Source: Erinaceus europaeus (Eukaryota > Chordata > Mammalia > Eulipotyphla > Erinaceidae). From it: 64,000 nucleotides of DNA. The notes beneath the pieces are model-generated. The model worked only from the letters and a program-made list of their open reading frames with translations. It was not told the origin of the DNA and made no database searches. A program made the translations under genes and the position numbers. Location of the stretch: assembly GCF_950295315.1 (NCBI RefSeq), contig NW_026647348.1:20001-84000 (forward strand), given 5' to 3'. Below, piece by piece: positions 1 through 6,759 of the stretch; the first letter of the stretch is position 1; every line of letters starts with the position of its first letter.

Positions 1-257
1 CCTGCCTGTTTCAAAGTGAAAAAATGGAAAAATCTATTTTGGAGGGAAAAGGACCAAAATGCAGGCAGGTGGACTCCGTGGAAGGTGGATGGGGAGTTGC
101 TCCTGCCCTGGCACTAGAGCCCCAGCTGCTCTTCCAGGTGCTCTCTGATAACAGAGATCTCCGTGTGTCGTGTCATGACACTGTCTCCAGGACTGACTCT
201 CAGGATAATGAGGATTCAAAACGAGGCAGGTGATACTGCCTTCAAAAGGAAATCCAG
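1..257. other. Unit start, no recognised element
   Basis: This stretch holds no element I recognise. It contains a perfect 12-bp palindrome, GTGTCATGACAC (170-181). It is among the best conserved parts of the unit: only single-base changes are seen between copies, such as ATGG/AGGG and GGACTCC/GGAATCC. Its reading frames use non-ATG starts in most units. Confidence 0.6.
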
Positions 258-610
258 GGAGGTTTGGCGGTATGTCAGAGGGTTAAGGGCTTGTGGCGCT
301 CACGAATAGAGGGGACAGGGGGAAGGATTTGGGGTCTGGCCCCCAGACCGCCACCTGCAGGGGAGTCGCTTTACAGGGGGTGAAGCAGGTCTTTAGAAGC
401 TCTATCTTTCTCTCCCACCCTGTATTTCCTCTGCTCTCTCCTTTTGTGTCTGTCAGATGCAAGGTCAGTAACAACAACAACAACAACAACAACAATAACC
501 ACCACAGTGACCAAGCAACAAGGGCAGCGAAAGGGGAACAAATGGAGTGCAGCAGCTGTGGATTATTCGTGGCGTAGGCACTCAGCTGTGGCAATAACCC
601 CTTGAGGCAA
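258..610 (+). mobile_element. SINE 1: hedgehog-type tRNA-derived SINE with AAC tract
   Basis: The order of parts matches a hedgehog tRNA-derived SINE as I recall it: a tRNA-like head (GGCGGTATGTCAGAGGGTTA, then GGATTTGGGGTCTGGCCCCC as a decayed B box), CCACCTGCAGGGGAGTCGC, GGTGAAGCAGGTCTTTAG, a CT-rich part, an (AAC)n tract, AACAAGGGCAGCGAAAGGGG, and the ending TGTGGATTATTCGTGGCGTA followed by GCAATAACCCCTTGAGGCAA. The Pol III boxes look degraded. Other copies: 3641-3987, 7017-7369, 10400-10746, 13776-14128, 17171-17526, 20570-20928, 23983-24338, 27382-27740, 30795-31150, 34194-34552, 37591-37943, 40999-41345, 44396-44742, 47788-48134, 51185-51531, 54568-54914, 57957-58303, 61350-61705. Confidence 0.75.
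470..499. repeat. (AAC)n microsatellite inside SINE 1
   Basis: The copy number varies between units: 10 AAC triplets in units 1, 3, 5 and 12; 8 in units 2, 4 and 13-18; 11 in units 6, 8, 10 and 19; 12 with a GAC interruption in units 7, 9 and 11. It is a convenient marker of unit type. The apparent poly-Asn and poly-Leu frames across it are artefacts. Confidence 0.9.
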
Positions 611-612
611 TC

Positions 613-768
613 AATCCATACATGAAGTAGTAATACAGGTAACAGAGACGTATATGTCCCTGTGTGTTTCCACTGAGTTAATGTAAATGCACTTTTATTT
701 ACTTCTTCATTTATTTATTACCTTGCCACGAGAATTTCTTTTCATTGCTAAAAAAAGTGTCCCATCAA
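613..768. other. AT-rich spacer
   Basis: This is an AT-rich stretch between SINE 1 and SINE 2 with a TTTATTTATT motif and a short A run before GTGTCCC (7 A in units 1-5, 8 A from unit 6 on). Units 13 and 15 lack one TTC here. I see no gene or promoter. Confidence 0.6.
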
Positions 769-1002
769 GGGTACCAGGTGTGCCACACCCAGTTAAGCAC
801 TCATGTTACAATGCAGGAGGACTGGGCTTCAACACCCTGGTTCGCACCTGCCAGGGGAAATCTTTACAAGTGGTGCGGAAGTGCTGCAGTTGTCTCTCCT
901 TGTGTCTCAAACTCTCTATACCTCCCTTCCCTCTCAATTCCTGTCTATTTATTCCAGTGAATAATCAAGAAAATAGAAAGTAAAAAAAGAAAAAGGAAAA
1001 GG
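769..1002 (+). mobile_element. SINE 2: second hedgehog-type tRNA-derived SINE
   Basis: The head GTGCCACACCCAGTTAAGCA, then CATGTTACAATGC, GGAGGACTGGGCTTCAACAC, a B-box-like GGTTCGCACC, CACCTGCCAGGGGAAATC, AAGTGGTGCGGAAGTGCTGC, CT-rich TCTCTCCTTGTGTCTC, TCCCTTCCCTCTCAATTCC, then TATTTATTCCAGTGAATAAT and an A-rich tail. This is the layout of another abundant hedgehog SINE subfamily as I recall it. Other copies: 4146-4379, 7528-7761, 10905-11138, 14287-14520, 17686-17919, 21088-21321, 24498-24731, 27900-28133, 31310-31543, 34712-34945, 38103-38336, 41502-41735, 44902-45135, 48291-48524, 51691-51924, 55074-55307, 58463-58696, 61865-62098. Confidence 0.72.
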
Positions 1003-1113
1003 ACATATTCCACGACTTCAAATGGGCTACTCAGGACAATGCTTTCCTTGTTAAGATCCTCACAGCATTCCATATGCAGAAAGGCAAAGACGCCATGTAT
1101 TTTTTTAACTCAG
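1003..1113. other. Spacer, no recognised element
   Basis: This short stretch between the SINE 2 tail and the following T-rich tract shows no recognised element. Its last part separates array zones: GTATTTTTTTAACTC in units 1-4, GTATTTTTTAACCC from unit 5 on. Confidence 0.5.
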
Positions 1114-1265
1114 TTTTTATATTTATTTATTTATTTAGGTGCTTATTCATTTTTGTTATTGATGAATTAATGTTTTACATTTGACATTGACTAAGGATCT
1201 GACACCCGCGGACTCCAGTACCCCTATATGGTACTCTGCCTCTACAAAACCGATCCATTGACCTG
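1114..1265 (-). mobile_element. Possible minus-strand retroelement 3' end (LINE-like), decayed
   Basis: TTTTTATATTTATTTATTTA reads as the reverse complement of an A-rich tail. The next bases, including TTAATGTTTTACATTTGACA and later CCAGTACCCCTATATGG, resemble a repeat I recall from insectivore genomes, with an internal deletion. The family is not certain. The TTTA count varies between units, with one more repeat in several zone II and III units. It could instead be a simple AT-rich tract next to unique DNA. Confidence 0.35.
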
Positions 1266-1267
1266 TG

Positions 1268-1333
1268 CATCCATCCATCCATCCACCCATACATCTATCC
1301 ATCCATTCATCCATCCATCCATCCATCCATCCA
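1268..1333. repeat. (CATC)n microsatellite
   Basis: Imperfect CATC repeats with fixed interruptions (CACCCATACATCTAT, CATTCATC). The pure 3' part varies by whole repeats: shortest in units 1-5 and 17, longer in zone II and units 12 and 18. Units 13 and 16 carry a CAGC interruption. In unit 19 a CCAACCACC change and the loss of CATTC make it purer. Reading frames across it give WMDG or SIHP repeats, which are not real proteins. Present in all 19 units. Confidence 0.92.
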
Positions 1334-1461
1334 CCAGTCAACCAAGCTAAGTACAAAAGGAGATCTCTCCTTGAATGGTGAGGAGAAACAACGATACATA
1401 GGTATGTTGCAAAGGCGAGTTTGGCTGAATAGGGCAGAGGGGCTGAACCAGGGAATGTGTT

Positions 1462-1484
1462 GGGGCGTGTGGGTTTGGGTGGGG
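1462..1484 (+). other. Canonical G-quadruplex motif
   Basis: Four G runs (4, 3, 3 and 4 G) are separated by loops of 5, 3 and 1 bases: GGGG, CGTGT, GGG, TTT, GGG, T, GGGG. This satisfies the G3+N1-7 pattern on the plus strand. It is present once per unit in units 1-17. Unit 18 (about 59167-59189) loses the second G run and unit 19 (about 62561-62583) loses the first. More G runs follow at about 1516-1540. Confidence 0.75.
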
Positions 1485-1602
1485 TCAGCTGGAGTCCCTG
1501 TGAGCTGGGTCACATTAGGGGCAGGCAGGGGGTGGAAGGGGTTGCGAACAGCTGTCACTGGAGAACCATCACAAGTGCTGGAGCTGGTGAGCAGGACACC
1601 TA

Positions 1603-1698
1603 AGAGAGGACAGACAAAGGAGAGAAGCAAAGTGCGGAGGAGAGGAGAGGGGAGAGAATGGTGAGGACAGGAGAGGACAGGATTGGAGGGGACCTGAG
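1603..1698 (+). other. Purine-rich tract
   Basis: This G/A-rich stretch is made of GAGGA, GAGGACAG and AGGAGAGGAGAGGGGAGAGA type motifs, nearly free of pyrimidines at about 1637-1660. It is present in all units with small differences. The purine strand here is the plus strand, opposite to the polypyrimidine tract about 700 bp downstream. Confidence 0.7.
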
Positions 1699-2262
1699 AA
1701 ACCTACCTGGACAAAGGCAGCATACAGACATCCAGGAAGTCAGGCAGGCATGCAGGCAGCTCTGGCCTGGGCTCCCTGGATCCCGGGCGCACCTCCACCT
1801 GTCTTCTCTTGGCTGCCAGCCCTGAGGTCCCTCGTCGGTCAGCACTGACTTCCCATCCTTCCGTCCCTCTGTGCCAGGGCCCAGGCGTCTGGGCGCTGTT
1901 GCCTTACCTAGTGGCAGGGCAGTTGGGCTGCCCAGTGCCAGTGTGGCCAGCACAGATTGCCAGGGGCTAGGACATCACAGAGGGCTCCTGTGGTTGCTTG
2001 GCCACGGGGACCCCGCCCATCCAGTTGACCAGCAGCCATGACCCCCACGCTGAACTTGACCTGAGGGGTGGTGGCCAGCCACCAGAGCCAGAGCCCCAGG
2101 CCAAAGCAGGTGCTGGTCGTCCGGGCCAAGGGCCTATGGGCAGATTGGTGTGTGTCTGGGCATGGGGCTGGCATCTGACAGTCCAGGGCGGGGGACCAAG
2201 GTCTGCCAGGCCCCTGTCCCACCATGTGCACTGACACACAGTCTTGCTGACTGACTGACAGT

Positions 2263-2271
2263 CCCCGCCCC
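2263..2271. promoter_or_regulatory. GC box (Sp1-type)
   Basis: CCCCGCCCC matches the Sp1 GC-box core and recurs in all units, except that unit 11 has CCCCTCCCC. It is preceded by three TGAC repeats. No TATA box, CpG cluster or transcript evidence accompanies it, so a promoter role is only possible. Confidence 0.3.
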
Positions 2272-2344
2272 AGAGATACCCACACCAAGTCCCTGGGTGC
2301 CCTGAGCTGCCCCTGAGGGTTGGTGGGTGCCTGCCTGGACACAT

Positions 2345-2361
2345 GCCTCCATAATGGAGGC
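2345..2361. other. Small palindrome with a CpG-decay variant
   Basis: GCCTCCATAATGGAGGC has 8-bp arms around one base. The ATAAT form occurs in units 1-4, 14, 16 and 17. The other units have GCCTCCGTAATGGAGGC, which shortens the arms to 6 bp. The difference is a CpG-to-CpA type change. Confidence 0.6.
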
Positions 2362-2400
2362 CTCTATTAACACCGTTGCCTACTGACAGCTGCCCACCTG

Positions 2401-2520
2401 CCCCTCCTCCTCCTCCCCCACCTCCTCCTCCTCCTCCTCTTCTTCCTACTCCTCTTCCTCCTCTTCCTCCTCCTCTTCCTCCTCCTCCTCCTCCACCCCC
2501 TCCTCCTCTTCCTCATCCTC
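2401..2520 (+). repeat. Polypyrimidine (CTC/CTT) tract, 120 bp
   Basis: This is almost pure C and T with four isolated A residues, built mainly of CTC and CTT triplets, ending in CTCAG. The unusual length and purity give triplex potential, and the final CAG makes it look like a very strong 3' splice site on the plus strand. Other copies: 5778-5897, 9160-9279, 12537-12656, 15920-16036, 19327-19446, 22729-22848, 26139-26258, 29541-29660, 32951-33070, 36352-36471, 39744-39863, 43147-43266, 46539-46658, 49932-50051, 53331-53438, 56707-56826, 60108-60227, 63502-63621. Units 6, 8 and 10 end in CTCCG, losing the AG. Poly-Pro frames across it are artefacts. Confidence 0.9.
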
Positions 2521-3221
2521 AGTGGGACTCACTCAGGGCCCTTGGCCTAGGCAAGCCAGTGCTGCTGCTCTGGCTTCTGCAGCTTCTATCCAGTGGGGGG
2601 GTGTAGGAATCTGTTCCTGTCAGTCCCTGATTCCTGGGACCTTCCATGCCTCCAGCTGCCCCCACTCTCTAGTCCTGATCCCTCCTCAAGGATGCCCCCT
2701 TTCCCCTTACCCTCTGTCCCCCAGCTCCCAACTAACATCCACTGTGTTCCTCCCTGCGCTACTTTACTGCCACCCTGCTTCTGCCCTTCAGCCCTGAGGG
2801 CCCAGGGCCAGCCCAGCTGCCATCTCACCATCCAGCAGGGGGACCTGCCCTAAACCCCTGCCACCACACCCACACACACAGCCCTGCACACACTCCTGGG
2901 CTCCCCTGCCTGCAGCCTGCCTCTCAAACAGTCTCCTTCTGGCCCCTAGCCCCCTTACAGCCTCTGCCACGGACCCCCACAGACACCTGGGCATGAGCAG
3001 TGCAGACATGCAAACAGCTCCAATCGCCCCCACTCCAGTTGCTCCAAGGTTGGAAAGAGTCTTTTTTTCATGCTGTAGGGGAGGGAGTTGAGACAGTCCA
3101 ATGTCCTGGGGAGCAAGAACTGCAAACAGTCCATCTACAATGTAACATTTGGGTCTCAGGCCGCCCAATCCCTAGGGCGCTGTGCAGACCTTTGACTGGC
3201 GAAAACACCCCATCTGAGCGT
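2521..3221. other. GC-rich unit backbone, right part
   Basis: This is non-repetitive sequence with no recognised gene. It includes a short CA-rich run (CCACACCCACACACACAG). One minus-strand frame of 126 codons (3168-2788) is open in all 18 complete units but begins at an ATT codon, and its product matches no family I know. The G run near 2595 varies by one or two bases between units. Confidence 0.6.
2832..2845 (+). promoter_or_regulatory. CTCF-like core motif
   Basis: CCAGCAGGGGGACC agrees with the first 11 positions of the CTCF core (CCASYAGRKGGCRS) and departs where the final C would be. It occurs once per unit, with the same sequence in 16 of 19 units. Unit 13 (43579-43592) ends GAAC, unit 14 (46970-46983) has GGGTGACC, and unit 19 (63933-63946) has GGGGAACC. 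A single match of this kind is expected by chance in GC-rich DNA, so function is unproven. Confidence 0.35.
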
Positions 3222-3343
3222 GAGATATGGCTGGGCTAGTGGCTGTTTCTGTGGACTAAGAGACAGACAGACAGAGTTTTCAGGTTCAAAACCTATACTT
3301 CCCAGAAGATGGTCATTCACTTCGGTAAAAAAAAAAAAAAAAA
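3222..3343 (+). mobile_element. SINE 3: short tRNA-derived element with A tail
   Basis: GGCTGGGCTAGTGGCTG resembles an A box, and GGTTCAAAACC (3283-3293) fits the Pol III B box GGTTCRANYCC at 10 of 11 positions. About 35 bases later a pure A tail begins. This fits the third common hedgehog SINE type as I recall it, but the body is diverged. Other copies: 6599-6720, 9981-10102, 13358-13479, 16738-16874, 20148-20272, 23550-23686, 26960-27084, 30362-30498, 33772-33896, 37171-37293, 40566-40701, 43969-44098, 47360-47489, 50755-50887, 54140-54269, 57528-57659, 60928-61052. Confidence 0.55.
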
Positions 3344-3361
3344 GGCTTTTTATTTTTTTTT
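3327..3361. repeat. A-run / T-run inverted pair at unit end
   Basis: A17, then GGC, then T5-A-T9. The A and T runs can pair as a hairpin with a three-base loop. The A run is 17 in units 1-4, 20 in units 6, 8 and 10, and between 18 and 31 in units 11-18. Units 5, 7 and 9 have AAAT repeats instead. The T run is near constant in length. Confidence 0.8.
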
Positions 3362-3383
3362 CCCCTGCCTGGGTAACCTGTCT

Positions 3384-6300
3384 CCTGCCTGTTTCAAAGT
3401 GAAAAAATGGAAAAATCTATTTTGGAGGGAAAAGGACCAAAATGCAGGCAGGTGGACTCCGTGGAAGGTGGATGGGGAGTTGCTCCTGCCCTGGCACTAG
3501 AGCCCCAGCTGCTCTTCCAGGTGCTCTCTGATAACAGAGATCTCCGTGTGTCGTGTCATGACACTGTCTCCAGGACTGACTCTCAGGATAATGAGGATTC
3601 AAAACGAGGCAGGTGATACTGCCTTCAAAAGGAAATCCAGGGAGGTTTGGCGGTATGTCAGAGGGTTAAGGGCTTGTGGCGCTCACGAATAGAGGGGACA
3701 GGGGGAAGGATTTGGGGTCTGGCCCCCAGACCGCCACCTGCAGGGGAGTCGCTTTACAGGGGGTGAAGCAGGTCTTTAGAAGCTCTATCTTTCTCTCCCA
3801 CCCTGTATTTCCTCTGCTCTCTCCTTTTGTGTCTGTCAGATGCAAGGTCAGTAACAACAACAACAACAACAATAACCACCACAGTGACCAAGCAACAAGG
3901 GCAGCGAAAGGGGAACAAATGGAGTGCAGCAGCTGTGGATTATTCGTGGCGTAGGCACTCAGCTGTGGCAATAACCCCTTGAGGCAATCAATCCATACAT
4001 GAAGTAGTAATACAGGTAACAGAGACGTATATGTCCCTGTGTGTTTCCACTGAGTTAATGTAAATGCACTTTTATTTACTTCTTCATTTATTTATTACCT
4101 TGCCACGAGAATTTCTTTTCATTGCTAAAAAAAGTGTCCCATCAAGGGTACCAGGTGTGCCACACCCAGTTAAGCACTCATGTTACAATGCAGGAGGACT
4201 GGGCTTCAACACCCTGGTTCGCACCTGCCAGGGGAAATCTTTACAAGTGGTGCGGAAGTGCTGCAGTTGTCTCTCCTTGTGTCTCAAACTCTCTATACCT
4301 CCCTTCCCTCTCAATTCCTGTCTATTTATTCCAGTGAATAATCAAGAAAATAGAAAGTAAAAAAAGAAAAAGGAAAAGGACATATTCCACGACTTCAAAT
4401 GGGCTACTCAGGACAATGCTTTCCTTGTTAAGATCCTCACAGCATTCCATATGCAGAAAGGCAAAGACGCCATGTATTTTTTTAACTCAGTTTTTATATT
4501 TATTTATTTATTTAGGTGCTTATTCATTTTTGTTATTGATGAATTAATGTTTTACATTTGACATTGACTAAGGATCTGACACCCGCGGACTCCAGTACCC
4601 CTATATGGTACTCTGCCTCTACAAAACCGATCCATTGACCTGTCCATCCATCCATCCATCCACCCATACATCTATCCATCCATTCATCCATCCATCCATC
4701 CATCCATCCACCAGTCAACCAAGCTAAGTACAAAAGGAGATCTCTCCTTGAATGGTGAGGAGAAACAACGATACATAGGTATGTTGCAAAGGCGAGTTTG
4801 GCTGAATAGGGCAGAGGGGCTGAACCAGGGAATGTGTTGGGGCGTGTGGGTTTGGGTGGGGTCAGCTGGAGTCCCTGTGAGCTGGGTCACATTAGGGGCA
4901 GGCAGGGGGTGGAAGGGGTTGCGAACAGCTGTCACTGGAGAACCATCACAAGTGCTGGAGCTGGTGAGCAGGACACCTAAGAGAGGACAGACAAAGGAGA
5001 GAAGCAAAGTGCGGAGGAGAGGAGAGGGGAGAGAATGGTGAGGACAGGAGAGGACAGGATTGGAGGGGACCTGAGAAACCTACCTGGACAAAGGCAGCAT
5101 ACAGACATCCAGGAAGTCAGGCAGGCATGCAGGCAGCTCTGGCCTGGGCTCCCTGGATCCCAGGCGCACCTCCACCTGTCTTCTCTTGGCTGCCAGCCCT
5201 GAGGTCCCTCGTCGGTCAGCACTGACTTCCCATCCTTCCGTCCCTCTGTGCCAGGGCCCAGGCGTCTGGGCGCTGTTGCCTTACCTAGTGGCAGGGCAGT
5301 TGGGCTGCCCAGTGCCAGTGTGGCCAGCACAGATTGCCAGGGGCTAGGACATCACAGAGGGCTCCTGTGGTTGCTTGGCCACGGGGACCCCGCCCATCCA
5401 GTTGACCAGCAGCCATGACCCCCACGCTGAACTTGACCTGAGGGGTGGTGGCCAGCCACCAGAGCCAGAGCCCCAGGCCAAAGCAGGTGCTGGTCGTCCG
5501 GGCCAAGGGCCTATGGGCAGATTGGTGTGTGTCTGGGCATGGGGCTGGCATCTGACAGTCCAGGGCGGGGGACCAAGGTCTGCCAGGCCCCTGTCCCACC
5601 ATGTGCACTGACACACAGTCTTGCTGACTGACTGACAGTCCCCGCCCCAGAGATACCCACACCAAGTCCCTGGGTGCCCTGAGCTGCCCCTGAGGGTTGG
5701 TGGGTGCCTGCCTGGACACATGCCTCCATAATGGAGGCCTCTATTAACACCGTTGCCTACTGACAGCTGCCCACCTGCCCCTCCTCCTCCTCCCCCACCT
5801 CCTCCTCCTCCTCCTCTTCTTCCTACTCCTCTTCCTCCTCTTCCTCCTCCTCTTCCTCCTCCTCCTCCTCCACCCCCTCCTCCTCTTCCTCATCCTCAGT
5901 GGGACTCACTCAGGGCCCTTGGCCTAGGCAAGCCAGTGCTGCTGCTCTGGCTTCTGCAGCTTCTATCCAGTGGGGGGGTGTAGGAATCTGTTCCTGTCAG
6001 TCCCTGATTCCTGGGACCTTCCATGCCTCCAGCTGCCCCCACTCTCTAGTCCTGATCCCTCCTCAAGGATGCCCCCTTTCCCCTTACCCTCTGTCCCCCA
6101 GCTCCCAACTAACATCCACTGTGTTCCTCCCTGCGCTACTTTACTGCCACCCTGCTTCTGCCCTTCAGCCCTGAGGGCCCAGGGCCAGCCCAGCTGCCAT
6201 CTCACCATCCAGCAGGGGGACCTGCCCTAAACCCCTGCCACCACACCCACACACACAGCCCTGCACACACTCCTGGGCTCCCCTGCCTGCAGCCTGCCTC

Positions 6301-6759
6301 TCAAACAGTCTCCTTCTGGCCCCTAGCCCCCTTACAGCCTCTGCCACGCACCCCCACAGACACCTGGGCATGAGCAGTGCAGACATGCAAACAGCTCCCC
6401 TCGCCCCCACTCCAGTTGCTCCAAGGTTGGAAAGAGTCTTTTTTTCATGCTGTAGGGGAGGGAGTTGAGACAGTCCAATGTCCTGGGGAGCAAGAACTGC
6501 AAACAGTCCATCTACAATGTAACATTTGGGTCTCAGGCCGCCCAATCCCTAGGGCGCTGTGCAGACCTTTGACTGGCGAAAACACCCCATCTGAGCGTGA
6601 GATATGGCTGGGCTAGTGGCTGTTTCTGTGGACTAAGAGACAGACAGACAGAGTTTTCAGGTTCAAAACCTATACTTCCCAGAAGATGGTCATTCACTTC
6701 GGTAAAAAAAAAAAAAAAAAGGCTTTTTATTTTTTTTCCCCTGCCTGGGTAACCTGTCT
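3384..6759 (+). repeat. Macrosatellite unit 2 (type B)
   Basis: It differs from unit 1 by two fewer AAC triplets, one T fewer in the closing T run, GTCCATCC for GTGCATCC at the CATC tract, TCCCAGGCGC for TCCCGGGCGC, CCACGCACC for CCACGGACC, and CCCCTCGCC for CCAATCGCC. Confidence 0.95.

Larger units (their letters stand above)
1334..2400. other. GC-rich unit backbone, left part
   Basis: This is non-repetitive sequence, moderately GC-rich, with no gene or known element that I recognise. It includes a 16-bp imperfect palindrome, AAGGAGATCTCTCCTT (1357-1372). A minus-strand frame stays open across about 2342-1908 in most units, but it begins at a GTG codon and its product matches no family I know. 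Consensus-like splice signals occur by chance here (for example CAGGTAGG on the minus strand near 1705). Confidence 0.6.
1..3383 (+). repeat. Macrosatellite unit 1 (type A)
   Basis: Reference copy for the element map given in this annotation. Length 3383 bp, ten AAC codon-like triplets in SINE 1, A17 tail, CCATAATGG form of the palindrome, CCACGGACC and CCAATCGCC near the 3' end. Confidence 0.95.

Noticed and set aside
769..860. Functional tRNA gene at the SINE heads
   Set aside because: The tRNA-like heads cannot be folded into a cloverleaf by eye, the B boxes of SINE 1 and SINE 2 have mismatches, and they are followed by typical SINE bodies.
1156..1630. Frames with WMDG, SIHP or poly-Asn/poly-Leu repeats on both strands
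   Set aside because: They arise from the CATC and AAC microsatellites and change length with them between units.
1908..2342. Minus-strand 144-codon frame with a hydrophobic Trp/Leu-rich middle, considered as a membrane protein or pseudogene
   Set aside because: It starts at GTG, its length varies between units (109 to 167 codons), overlapping frames are also open, and no family is recognised.
2376..2606. Proline-rich reading frames at the polypyrimidine tract in nearly all units
   Set aside because: They are the translation of CTC/CTT repeats in a tract with variable length. They begin at non-ATG codons and have no domain after the repeat.
3222..3343. Active Pol III promoter in SINE 3
   Set aside because: The B box is good, but the A box is poor and the first T4+ stop follows directly after the tail. 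Nothing shows activity, so only the element is annotated.
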